Part shown: positions 8,646-16,825 of the stretch, in pieces | Numbering within the stretch: the stretch's first letter is position 1 | Layout of the letters: each line of letters begins with the position of its first letter | Source of the DNA: Gilvimarinus agarilyticus | GTDB lineage: Bacteria; Pseudomonadota; Gammaproteobacteria; Pseudomonadales; Cellvibrionaceae | NCBI RefSeq assembly: GCF_000832015.1 | Contig: NZ_JXCJ01000001.1 | Coordinates: 1,017,706 to 1,081,705 of the forward strand | Reading direction: 5' to 3' | DNA length: 64,000 nt | Position numbers and translations under genes: made by a program | The notes under the pieces: model-generated | Database searches by the model: none | Seen by the model: the letters and a program-made list of their open reading frames with translations, nothing else | What the model was told of the DNA's origin: nothing

Positions 8646-11600
8646 TCAAGCGCGTATTGCTGCGGGGGCTGTTGTCAGTCGTCGTCTTATTAATGACGCT
8701 TATCAGCGTGGTAACACTGGTGTTGGTTACCGAGCCGGGCACGCGCTGGCTGCTCGATCAGGTGCGCGGTGCCACCGCCCTCGAGTACCAGCAGCTGGAT
8801 GGCAACTTAATGACCGGCGTGCGCTTGGAGCAGGTGCAATACACCTTGCCCGGCGGAGAGTATCGCGCCGAAGCGCTCGAGTTAAGCTGGCACCCGGCGG
8901 GCGTTATCTGGGGCGCGCTGGTGGTGGATACCCTGGCGGTTACGGGCTTAGACATAAACCTAACCACGAGCCCGGAGGCGCCCGATACCGAGCCGCAAGA
9001 GGCGTTTAGCTGGCCAGAGTTGAGCTTGCCGGTTGCCATTGTGGTGCGCAACTTAACGCTAGATCGCGGTTACGTGGCGGTGAATGATCAAGCCTATTAC
9101 GTGGATGCAGTTACCGCCAGCGCCCGCTATGGCCCAGGCAGTTTGGTGGTTGATGAGCTTCAGGTGCGCACAGCGGCCAGTGAGGCCAGTTTAAGTGGTA
9201 GTGCCGAACTCAGTTACCCCTACTCACTGGATACCCAGTTAAACTGGGATTTACAGCCGTTACCCGACGATAGCCACGCATCCGATGTGATGCACTTTGT
9301 GCCCGCTGCCGTGTTAGATCGTGCGCCCTCCGGGCAGCAGGTGTTACAAGGTGATATTACCGACCTAATGGTGGATGTCTCGCTGCAGCGACCCTTCGAG
9401 CTATCGCTTGCCGGCCGTTACCTTACTGGCCTGGATGAACAGCCCGCGGCCATCGATGCCGAGCTGTCGTGGCCGCGCCAACCCATTGCCGCGCTCGGTA
9501 TCGAGGTCGAGGCACTCGTCGGCAGCGATACCTCGGGCACACTGGCCGTTAATGGGTGGCTTGATGATTACAATGCCACGCTGCAGGGTGAGTTTATTCA
9601 CCCCAATTACCCAAGCCTAACGCTCTCGATGGATGTCAGTGGTGATACCCAGCACCTGGTATTACACGACTCGGCATTTGGTGCCTCGGGCTCGACGCTG
9701 GAGGCGAGTGGCCAGCTTGATTGGGCCGATGGATTGGGCTGGGATTTGGCGCTTAACGCTGAGCACTTAAACCCCGGGATGTTACTCGACGGTTGGCCAG
9801 GCGACATTCAGGCCGAGGTGGTCACCAAAGGGGTTCAGCGTGAAGGTGACCTGGACATAACTGTTGATATCAACACGCTGGCCGGGCAGTTGCGCGGATT
9901 GGCGCTAAACGGGCGCGGCGCGGTGGCCTATAACGGCGAGCGTTGGCAGTTTACCGATGTGGCGGCGTCGCTCGGGGCCAATCAGGTGGCGGTAAGCGGT
10001 AGTTTGAGTGAGCAGTACAATATTGCCTGGGATATTCAGGCACCAATCTTAGCCCAGATCGACCCGAGCCTGGGGGGGAGCCTTACCGCCACAGGTAAAC
10101 TCAGCGGTAATATTGCCACTCCTAAAATTGCGCTCAATGCCGAGGGCGAAGCGCTGCATTGGCAGGACTATCAGGTGGCGAACCTGAGTTTGCATACCAG
10201 CTCGGATGACATTAAAAGCGGCCGCTTGATGCTCACCGCCGAGGCGAGTGAATTACTGCTGGCAGGGGTCGAGTTAGCCGCTACCACTGTCGTTATTGAC
10301 GGCGGAGCCGAGCAACACACCTTGTCGCTAGATGTTGTACAAGACGGCCAAAACGACCTGCAATTAATGCTGGCAGGCGGTTGGGATGGCGAGCAATGGC
10401 GCGGCGATATTGAACAGCTGCAAGTGCGCTCAGCCTATGCCCGGACGATGAATTTGCGTCAACCGGCCGCACTGGAGCTGGCCGCCGACGCGGCTAGTTT
10501 GCAATCACTGTGCATGGTTAATCAGCGCGGCGCAGGCAATAGGTCGGATAATAATGCCGCCGCCAATACACCCACGGCAGTGAATGCCCGCCTTACATCG
10601 CCGGGTGAGGGCGCGCAGGACGTAGCGACGCCACGCCACGCCGGCACCGATTTATGCCTGGCCGGCACATGGCGCGCACAAGGCTTAACGGAAGGGGCAG
10701 TTACCATTAACCGTCTGCCACTGGCGTTATTGCGCCGCTGGTTAAAAGACGAGGTAGACGTCGAAGGTTTTGTCCAAGGTAAAGCCACATTGCACTGGCC
10801 TGCAGCTGAGTCGCAAACGGTCGCGCTCGAATTGGCCGCGCAAGAAGCCGCCTTTATTTATCACCTGGAGGATAATGACAGCGACCGATACCCTATGCAG
10901 GATTTACACGTCACGGCGAATTATCAAGATCAGCAACTGAGCGCTAACCTAGGTGTGGCGTTTGAGGAATACGGCCAATTGCAGGGCACTCTAAAAGCGC
11001 ACACGGATGATCGCTCGCTGGACGGTAAACTTGATATTGCGCTCGATAACCTCTCGCCGCTTGAGGCGTTGCTGCCGGCCATCAGCAATATCAAAGGGGC
11101 GCTGAATGGCGCGGTCAATATTGCCGGCTCGCTCGATGCCCCCAGTGCGACTGTCGATTTGGCACTGGCCGATGGCGCGCTTGAACTGCCTTCACTTGGC
11201 GTCGACTTAACCGCGTTAAATGCCACCGTTAGAGGCGACCACAATAATTTGGCCCTTGAAGCTCAGGCAGCCGCAGGCGAGGGGAGCGTGAGTGTCTCGG
11301 CGCGGGGGAGTGATTTGTTGTCGTCCGAGTGGCGTATCGACGCTGGTGTCGAAGGCGAGCGCGCCAAAGTAATGGCGATTCCGGCGTTGACGCTATGGCT
11401 AACTCCCGACATTGATATAAAAGTCAACGCAAGCTCGTTTGATATCTCGGGCAGCGCCAGCGTGCCGGAGGCACATGCGGTCATTAGTACGCTGCCGGTA
11501 TCAGCCACCAAGGTCTCCGATGACGTAGTCGTGATCGACGCTGAGAAAGATCCGGGGCAGAGTAAAGGCATGGCAATGCACATGAATCTGGACATTGCCT

Positions 11601-12274
11601 TGGGCGATAAAGTGACACTGGACGCGGCCGGCTTTAAAGCCCGTATTGGCGGCAATATGTCACTCAATAAAGTACCCGAGCGAGCTATGTACGCCGTGGG
11701 TAACATTGAGATTATCGACGGCCGCTATCAATCGTTTGGGCAAAATCTCACGATTGAGCGGGGTATCTTATCGTTTCAAGGGCCGTTGGATGACCCGGGC
11801 TTAAATGTTACCGCGACCCGCGAGGTGGAAGAAACCACCGTGGGCTTAATGATTGGCGGCACCTTGCAGCAGCCCGTCACCGAGATCTTCTCCCGCCCGC
11901 AAGTCAGTGACAGTAACGCTATGTCGATGTTATTTACCGGCAAGCCGCTCGATGGTGCTTCATCGGGCGAGGGCGCTATTTTGGTCAACGCCATCGCTAA
12001 GCTCGGCATTAAACGTGGGCAGTTTTTGGCTGATGATATCGCCGGCCGCTTTGGTTTAGATGAGCTGACCATTAAATCCGATGACGACGTAAAAGACAGT
12101 CGCCTGTGGCTGGGTAAGTACATTACCGAAGATTTGTATGTGCACTACGCCATTGGTTTGTTCGACAGCTTGTCGAGTGTGGGCTTAACGTATTTTTTAA
12201 ACGATAACTTCCGCATCGAGGCCGAGTCCGGCGAGGTGCAAAGCGCTGATCTGATTTTCCGTATGCAGCGTTAA
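8642..12274 (+). CDS. tamB: TamB, inner-membrane-anchored translocation/assembly module subunit
   Basis: The product is 1210 residues from a GTG at 8642 that overlaps the tamA stop (GTGA); a more upstream in-frame ATG at 8609 lies inside tamA and is unlikely. An N-terminal membrane anchor (about 5-28) is followed by a very long repetitive beta-helical (AsmA/TamB) region. It ends in the family C-terminal domain (about 880-1210), where NIEIIDGRYQSFGQNLTIERG and the final EAESGEVQSADLIFRM are characteristic. TamB spans the periplasm to TamA and is thought to carry lipids or nascent outer-membrane proteins. A polar segment of about 40 residues separates two cysteines (10510-10656) in the middle. 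Confidence 0.95.
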   Translation: MIKRVLLRGLLSVVVLLMTLISVVTLVLVTEPGTRWLLDQVRGATALEYQQLDGNLMTGVRLEQVQYTLPGGEYRAEALELSWHPAGVIWGALVVDTLAVTGLDINLTTSPEAPDTEPQEAFSWPELSLPVAIVVRNLTLDRGYVAVNDQAYYVDAVTASARYGPGSLVVDELQVRTAASEASLSGSAELSYPYSLDTQLNWDLQPLPDDSHASDVMHFVPAAVLDRAPSGQQVLQGDITDLMVDVSLQRPFELSLAGRYLTGLDEQPAAIDAELSWPRQPIAALGIEVEALVGSDTSGTLAVNGWLDDYNATLQGEFIHPNYPSLTLSMDVSGDTQHLVLHDSAFGASGSTLEASGQLDWADGLGWDLALNAEHLNPGMLLDGWPGDIQAEVVTKGVQREGDLDITVDINTLAGQLRGLALNGRGAVAYNGERWQFTDVAASLGANQVAVSGSLSEQYNIAWDIQAPILAQIDPSLGGSLTATGKLSGNIATPKIALNAEGEALHWQDYQVANLSLHTSSDDIKSGRLMLTAEASELLLAGVELAATTVVIDGGAEQHTLSLDVVQDGQNDLQLMLAGGWDGEQWRGDIEQLQVRSAYARTMNLRQPAALELAADAASLQSLCMVNQRGAGNRSDNNAAANTPTAVNARLTSPGEGAQDVATPRHAGTDLCLAGTWRAQGLTEGAVTINRLPLALLRRWLKDEVDVEGFVQGKATLHWPAAESQTVALELAAQEAAFIYHLEDNDSDRYPMQDLHVTANYQDQQLSANLGVAFEEYGQLQGTLKAHTDDRSLDGKLDIALDNLSPLEALLPAISNIKGALNGAVNIAGSLDAPSATVDLALADGALELPSLGVDLTALNATVRGDHNNLALEAQAAAGEGSVSVSARGSDLLSSEWRIDAGVEGERAKVMAIPALTLWLTPDIDIKVNASSFDISGSASVPEAHAVISTLPVSATKVSDDVVVIDAEKDPGQSKGMAMHMNLDIALGDKVTLDAAGFKARIGGNMSLNKVPERAMYAVGNIEIIDGRYQSFGQNLTIERGILSFQGPLDDPGLNVTATREVEETTVGLMIGGTLQQPVTEIFSRPQVSDSNAMSMLFTGKPLDGASSGEGAILVNAIAKLGIKRGQFLADDIAGRFGLDELTIKSDDDVKDSRLWLGKYITEDLYVHYAIGLFDSLSSVGLTYFLNDNFRIEAESGEVQSADLIFRMQR

Positions 12275-12385
12275 TCTTTAGTATCCATCTGTCTCCTTTT
12301 GGTGCGCCTGCACAGCGTCTTCGCCAAAAAGTATTGTTGTGGTGCATAAATATTGCCGCTCATGCGGGCGCTTATTTTTTGCAGG

Positions 12386-12400
12386 GCACTAATTTGGTGC
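12386..12400. promoter_or_regulatory. NtrC-type enhancer site
   Basis: The 15-mer GCACTAATTTGGTGC matches the NtrC dyad GCACCA-N3-TGGTGC except for one base. It has the same form as a known glnA enhancer half (GCACTA-N3-TGGTGC). It lies about 90 bp upstream of a sigma-54-type promoter, a normal enhancer distance. A weaker match (TGGTGC at 12340-12345 with a poor partner half) lies about 50 bp further upstream. The site call is direct from sequence; occupancy by NtrC is inferred. Confidence 0.72.
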
Positions 12401-12487
12401 GATTTATTTGGCTTTCCCTTTTGCCTTTAATCTGGCTCTTTAGATAATTGTCATGTTTTTCAGTGGCTTAGCGATAATATAGGGCGT

Positions 12488-12502
12488 TGGCATAATGCTT
12501 GC
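12488..12502 (+). promoter_or_regulatory. Sigma-54 (RpoN) promoter of the FNT channel gene
   Basis: TGGCATAATGCTTGC fits the -24/-12 consensus TGGCAC-N5-TTGC with GG and GC at exactly the right spacing. Transcription would start near 12514, about 30 bases before the ATG at 12545, whose ribosome site AAAGGA lies just upstream. With the NtrC site at 12386 this makes a standard nitrogen-controlled promoter. Confidence 0.8.
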
Positions 12503-12544
12503 CATAGCTCCTTTAACTGTCCTACTACTGCTAAAGGAAACCCC

Positions 12545-13360
12545 ATGGCTTATATCGAACCCTCCGAGTTTGTGACCAAAATGGTCGACGCTGGTGAGCA
12601 GAAAGTTTATATGTCCACCAAAGATACTCTCATTCGCGCCTTTATGGCCGGCGCCATTTTGGGGCTGGCGGCAATGTTCGCCATTACCGTAATGGTTAAA
12701 ACCGGCAGCCCCTTAATTGGTGCGATACTCTTCCCGGTTGGTTTTATCATGCTGTATTTGATGAAGTTTGACCTGTTAACCGGTGTGTTTACGCTGGTGC
12801 CACTGGCGCTATTGGATAAGCGCCCGGGGGTTACTTTTGGCCAGGTGATGCGCAACTGGGGGTTGGTGTTTTGCGGTAACTTCGGCGGTGCCCTTACCGT
12901 CGCCTTTTTGATGTCGTTTATTTTGACCTACGGTTACAACGTTGACGGCGGCGCTCTGGCGGCTAAAGTTAGCAGCATTGGCGAGTCGCGTACGGTGGGC
13001 TACCAAGCTCACGGCTTAGATGGCTGGTTGACGATTTTCATCCGTGGCATGCTGTGTAACTGGATGGTTTCTATGGGCGTGGTGGGTGCGATGATTTCGA
13101 CCTCGGCCACCGGCAAAATGGCGGCCATGTGGATGCCAGTGATGCTCTTCTTCTTTATGGGCTTTGAGCACTCGATTGTTAATATGTTCTTGTTCCCTTT
13201 CTCAATGATTATGGGTGGTGACTTTACCGTAGCCGATTATCTTGTGTGGAACGAGCTTCCTACGGTTTTGGGTAATTTGGCCGGTGGCTTGTTGCTGGTT
13301 GGTTTGCCTCTTTACCTGACACACGTACGTACTAGCCCCGAGCGTAAAGTTGGCCGCTAG
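12545..13360 (+). CDS. Formate/nitrite transporter (FNT) family channel, probably nitrite
   Basis: The 271-residue protein has six membrane helices and FNT signatures. These include MYLMKFDLLTGVFTL (helix 2 to 3), RNWGLVFCGNFGGA, RGMLCNWMVSMG and the pore histidine in FMGFEHSIVNMF (about residues 196-208). FNT pentamers pass formate, nitrite or hydrosulfide. I favour nitrite, as a NirC-like protein, because an NtrC site and a sigma-54 promoter precede it, pointing to nitrogen limitation, and because no formate-lyase genes are near. The next gene is a PP2C/kinase fusion of a type that I recall sitting beside nitrate or nitrite transporters in other marine gammaproteobacteria. A terminator-like hairpin lies between the two. 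Confidence 0.85.
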   Translation: MAYIEPSEFVTKMVDAGEQKVYMSTKDTLIRAFMAGAILGLAAMFAITVMVKTGSPLIGAILFPVGFIMLYLMKFDLLTGVFTLVPLALLDKRPGVTFGQVMRNWGLVFCGNFGGALTVAFLMSFILTYGYNVDGGALAAKVSSIGESRTVGYQAHGLDGWLTIFIRGMLCNWMVSMGVVGAMISTSATGKMAAMWMPVMLFFFMGFEHSIVNMFLFPFSMIMGGDFTVADYLVWNELPTVLGNLAGGLLLVGLPLYLTHVRTSPERKVGR

Positions 13361-13375
13361 TCACCTACCGGTTTG

Positions 13376-13403
13376 CTCCGCCCGGTAACGGGCGGAGTTT
13401 TTT
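13376..13403 (+). terminator. Terminator-like hairpin that contains the next gene's ribosome site
   Basis: A perfect 9-bp stem (CTCCGCCCG at 13376-13384, loop GTAA, CGGGCGGAG at 13389-13397) is followed by six T at 13398-13403, and the next ATG starts at 13404. The only ribosome site for that ATG, GGAG at 13394-13397, is the 3' end of the stem. The element therefore looks like an intrinsic terminator and, in read-through transcripts, a block on translation. Confidence 0.85.
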
Positions 13404-15119
13404 ATGGCAGAGACATTAAAAGTTCGTATCGGTCAGTGCACCGATAAAGGCCGCAAAGCCGTTAATCAGGATTTTATCGGAACCTGTATTCCCAAAGAGC
13501 CTCTGTTAAGTAGCAAAGGCATTGTGCTGGCCCTCGCCGATGGAATTAGCAGCAGCAACGTCAGTCAGATCGCCAGCGAAACGGCTGTGTCGAGCTTCGT
13601 CGACGACTATTACTGCACATCGGAATCCTGGTCAGTAAAAAATGCCGCACGCAAAGTGCTGCAGGCAACCAACTCCTGGCTCTACTCGCAGACCCGTAAC
13701 AGCCCCTATCGTTATGAGCGCGACAAAGGTTACATCTGTACCTTTTGTGCGTTGATCGTTAAATCCCATACGGCGCATTTATTTCACAGTGGTGATAGCC
13801 GCATCTACCGACTGGCTGATAACTCGCTCGAACCACTCACCGAAGATCATCGCAATCGCGTAAGCCCGGACGTTAGTTACCTGACCCGGGCACTGGGTGT
13901 GCAGCAAGCGTTAGAGGTGGATTACCGCGAGCAGCCGCTGGAAGAGGGCGACCGCTTTATGTTGGCCACTGACGGTGTTTATGAGTTTGTCTCTGACGCC
14001 GAGATTTTTCAGGCGCTGGCGGAGCATCAAGATAGCTTAGATCGCGCCGCTCAGATGATTGTCGATACCGCGCTGGCCAATGGCAGTGACGATAACCTCA
14101 GCGTTCAGTTGTTGCATGTCGAGCAGCTGCCCGCGCAGCAAATACATGAAGTGCACCGGCAGCTGCACAGTCTGCCATTCCCCCCGCGTTTGCAACCGCG
14201 TATGGAGTTTGATGGTTTTACGATTGTGCGCGACATTTACATCAGTAGCCGCAGTCATGTGTTTTTGGCCGAGGATCAGCAAACCAGGCAAAAAGTGGTG
14301 ATTAAAACACCCTCGGTGGAGGCGCGCGGTAATCAGGATTACCTAGAGCGCTTTTTAATGGAGGAGTGGATTGCCCGACGTATTGATAACGTGCACGTTT
14401 TAAAGGCGCCGTTGGTCGAGCGCAAGCGGCGTTATCTGTACGTGGTGACCGAGTACATCGAGGGGCAAACGCTGGTGCAATGGATGCGCGACAACCCTCA
14501 GCCAAGTCTCGAGCAAGTGCGCGATATTATCGATCAGCTTGCCCGAGGCTTGCAGGCATTTCACCGACAGGAAATGATTCATCAAGATTTGCGGCCCAAT
14601 AACATCATGATTGATGCCAGCGGTACGGTTAAAATCATTGATTTTGGTGCGACCAAAGTCGCCGGTGTAACGGAGATGACGCGGGATGATCACAGCATTC
14701 AGGGCACCGCGCAATTTACCGCGCCGGAGTATTTTAGTGGCGACGAGACAGGCTTTTACTCCGACATTTTTTCGGTGGGAGTGATTGCTTACCAAATGCT
14801 TAGCGGTGATTTACCCTATGGCACTGCTGTGGCCAAAGCCAATAACCGTCGTGCTCAGCAAGCGCTGAGTTATCGCTCGTTATTGCTTAGGCGCAAAGAG
14901 TTACCCGTGTGGGTCGATGAGGCGTTACGTAAAGCGGTGGCGATAAAACCCCATAAACGCTATCAGGAGTTAAGTGAACTGCTGGCGGATCTACGCAAAC
15001 CGAATCGCGCGTTTAGTCATAAAACTCGCGCCCCGTTAATCGAGCGCAACCCTGTGCAGTTTTGGCAAGGAGTCGCGCTGATTTTATTTTGTCTACTCGT
15101 GTGGCAGTGGGTGCCCTAA
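13404..15119 (+). CDS. PP2C phosphatase / Ser-Thr protein kinase fusion, membrane-anchored
   Basis: This 571-residue protein joins an N-terminal PP2C-type phosphatase (about 1-240) to a Hanks-type kinase (about 266-530) and one C-terminal membrane helix (about 550-568). PP2C metal and fold motifs are LALADGISSS, HSGDSRIYR, MLATDGVYE and GSDDNLSVQ. Kinase motifs are VVIKTPS (Lys near 295), HQDLRPNNIMID (near 392) in place of HRDLKPxN, and DFGATK (near 412), followed by GTAQFTAPEY. Both halves look catalytically complete. Placement behind a nitrogen-controlled FNT channel suggests that it tunes nitrogen uptake or assimilation by phosphorylation. Its targets are unknown, and its start is controlled by the hairpin just upstream. 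Confidence 0.9.
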   Translation: MAETLKVRIGQCTDKGRKAVNQDFIGTCIPKEPLLSSKGIVLALADGISSSNVSQIASETAVSSFVDDYYCTSESWSVKNAARKVLQATNSWLYSQTRNSPYRYERDKGYICTFCALIVKSHTAHLFHSGDSRIYRLADNSLEPLTEDHRNRVSPDVSYLTRALGVQQALEVDYREQPLEEGDRFMLATDGVYEFVSDAEIFQALAEHQDSLDRAAQMIVDTALANGSDDNLSVQLLHVEQLPAQQIHEVHRQLHSLPFPPRLQPRMEFDGFTIVRDIYISSRSHVFLAEDQQTRQKVVIKTPSVEARGNQDYLERFLMEEWIARRIDNVHVLKAPLVERKRRYLYVVTEYIEGQTLVQWMRDNPQPSLEQVRDIIDQLARGLQAFHRQEMIHQDLRPNNIMIDASGTVKIIDFGATKVAGVTEMTRDDHSIQGTAQFTAPEYFSGDETGFYSDIFSVGVIAYQMLSGDLPYGTAVAKANNRRAQQALSYRSLLLRRKELPVWVDEALRKAVAIKPHKRYQELSELLADLRKPNRAFSHKTRAPLIERNPVQFWQGVALILFCLLVWQWVP

Positions 15120-15120
15120 G

Positions 15121-15146
15121 CGCGGGCACAATAATGTGCGCCCGCG
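15121..15146. terminator. Hairpin between convergent genes
   Basis: CGCGGGCACA (15121-15130) pairs with TGTGCGCCCGCG (15135-15146) with a 2-base bulge and an ATAA loop. It lies between the convergent kinase/phosphatase gene (ends 15119) and the binding-protein gene (ends 15153). Few T residues follow, so it is probably a weak bidirectional terminator. Confidence 0.6.
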
Positions 15147-15152
15147 TTTATG

Positions 15153-15560
15153 TTAAGGCGTAAACACCACCTTTACCGATCCATCAACCTCGCCCGGCTC
15201 AATATAACCAATAGCGCCTGGCGTGCTCGCAACGGCGGCTTTTACCGCAGTGGTAGAGTCCAGCGAGCGTGGCGGCTGCCCCTTCCCGGTAAATACCTGC
15301 TTAGACCAAAACGCATTTAACTGCGCCTGAGAGCGACCGGTGACGGTCGTGTGAAACTCCTCACGCAAAGGATTACCGCCGCTTAGGTCGATCGGGTCGG
15401 CGGTTTGACCTCCGGGTAGTTGTTTACTGCGGCCGATGTAAAGATCACGTACCTGATCTTTTTCCATCGCATCTGGCCCCGACGGGTGAGTAATAACCAC
15501 AAAGTCCGCCAGTGCCATCGGTGCGATCAATGAGAGCGATAGTAATAGAGATTTCATCAT
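15153..15560 (-). CDS. Small periplasmic phosphate-binding-type protein (PstS-like fold)
   Basis: The 135-residue product has a signal peptide (cleavage near ALADFVV, about residue 18) and a single short domain of the PstS-like periplasmic-binding superfamily. The pattern is DQVRDLYIGRSKQLPGG, followed by REEFHTTVTGRSQAQLNAFWSKQVFTGKGQPPRSL and the terminal GAIGYIEPGEV, a typical anion-binding-lobe layout. It is about half the length of a true PstS, so it may be a one-lobe ligand sensor rather than a transport component; no ABC genes are nearby. It is the last gene of the MCP-porin-binding-protein set, 11 bases after the porin. The ATG at 15560 has AAGGAG seven bases upstream. Confidence 0.78.
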   Translation of the reverse strand: MMKSLLLSLSLIAPMALADFVVITHPSGPDAMEKDQVRDLYIGRSKQLPGGQTADPIDLSGGNPLREEFHTTVTGRSQAQLNAFWSKQVFTGKGQPPRSLDSTTAVKAAVASTPGAIGYIEPGEVDGSVKVVFTP

Positions 15561-15571
15561 GGCTATGCTCC

Positions 15572-16801
15572 TTAAAACGCCGAGTCGATTTTAATAGAGT
15601 AAACATCGGCGTCGTCGTAGGCGATGGTGGGGGCAAAGTTGCCATCCAGTCCGCCACCGGTATTGCCAAAGTCGCTGGTGCGGGTGACATCAAACTTGAC
15701 CGCAACGTTGCTCATCACATCCCAGCGCACGCCTAAGCTATAGGCTTTGCGCTCCAGATTGGCAATTTCCGAGCCCGATAACACACTCACATCACCGTAG
15801 TAGGGGCTGCCGGGAGTCGTCAGGGCGGCAAAGGCGCCGAGTCTGGTTAGCGGGCGTTCGTCGTCATCGGTGCTTTCGGTCATCGAGAAAGTCGCGTAAG
15901 GACTGAAGGCGCCAAAGGTGCGAGCCAAGGTAATGTAGCCCGACTCGGTATCGGCGGTAGGGCCGTCGATCTCGAGACTGGTGAGTTCGGAGATCACCTG
16001 CCAGGTGCCGTCGTTGTAACTAAAGCCCACACCCATAAAAGTGGTGTCGAGTTTATCACCACCAGTGGTAATTTCTGCCTGGGCCAAGTTGGCGCGCAAC
16101 GTCCAGATAAAATCAGTCCAGGTAGCCGAGCCGCCCACTAAATCATTGACCGCTAAGCGCGCTACCTGACCACCGGCAAGAGAGATAGTCTCGTCCGACT
16201 CGCCCACAAAACCTTGTAACGACAAGGTCGAGTTATCCAGCGATATGTCGTACAAGCCGTCTACCCCAGTGTAACTGGTAACGGGTACCGCACCGTATAC
16301 TTCGACTGGTGGGCGAATCCAGGGTTGTGCGTAGCCCACTTCGAGGGAGTCGGAGTACATAAACAATGGCAGACGCATTTTACCCGCGCGCATAGTAAAG
16401 GCCGGCGTAAATTGATGGCTGATATAGGCCCATTCGATGCCCGGGTCCCAGTCCTCGCGACCGCGGCCCACCAACTGCATGGTCACCTCGGTGTTGTCGG
16501 TTAAGGTAAAGGCGCCTTGCAAACCAAACAGGCTTTCGTTGTTAAACGTGCCCTCTTCGGTGTAACCGGCGTAGCCGCCATCATTGCTGGCAACGCCATA
16601 GGCTAAGCTTAAAAAGCCGTTAAAACGCAGGCGGTCTTCACTGGCTTGGGTGCTGCTAACTTGCGACTGCAGGTTGGCAACTTGCTGCTCCAGCTGTTGT
16701 AGGCGTTCGGCATCGGATTGTGCGTTAGCGGCTTGGCTGCACAGCAAAAGGCAGCCAAGGCTTGCCATCGTTGCTGTTGCTAAGTGAATTCGTTGAGCCA
16801 T
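15572..16801 (-). CDS. DcaP-like trimeric outer-membrane porin
   Basis: The 409-residue protein has a signal peptide (cleavage near ANAQSDA), then a short N-terminal coiled coil (SDAERLQQLEQQVANLQSQV, about residues 29-50) and a long beta-barrel with alternating hydrophobic strands ending in a C-terminal phenylalanine (IDSAF). This layout fits DcaP-type porins, which import dicarboxylates or other small anions as trimers. The ATG at 16801 is chosen because AAGGAG lies upstream; a TTG three codons earlier (16810) is less likely. It lies between the MCP gene (about 25 bases upstream) and the small binding protein (11 bases downstream), suggesting one uptake-and-sensing unit. Confidence 0.82.
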   Translation of the reverse strand: MAQRIHLATATMASLGCLLLCSQAANAQSDAERLQQLEQQVANLQSQVSSTQASEDRLRFNGFLSLAYGVASNDGGYAGYTEEGTFNNESLFGLQGAFTLTDNTEVTMQLVGRGREDWDPGIEWAYISHQFTPAFTMRAGKMRLPLFMYSDSLEVGYAQPWIRPPVEVYGAVPVTSYTGVDGLYDISLDNSTLSLQGFVGESDETISLAGGQVARLAVNDLVGGSATWTDFIWTLRANLAQAEITTGGDKLDTTFMGVGFSYNDGTWQVISELTSLEIDGPTADTESGYITLARTFGAFSPYATFSMTESTDDDERPLTRLGAFAALTTPGSPYYGDVSVLSGSEIANLERKAYSLGVRWDVMSNVAVKFDVTRTSDFGNTGGGLDGNFAPTIAYDDADVYSIKIDSAF

Positions 16802-16825
16802 AAGTGGCAACTCCTTGTGAGAAAA

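Noticed and set aside
12356-12380. Terminator after tamB (CCGC / GCGG followed by T run)
   Set aside because: The stem is only four to five base pairs with an offset T run; too weak to call.
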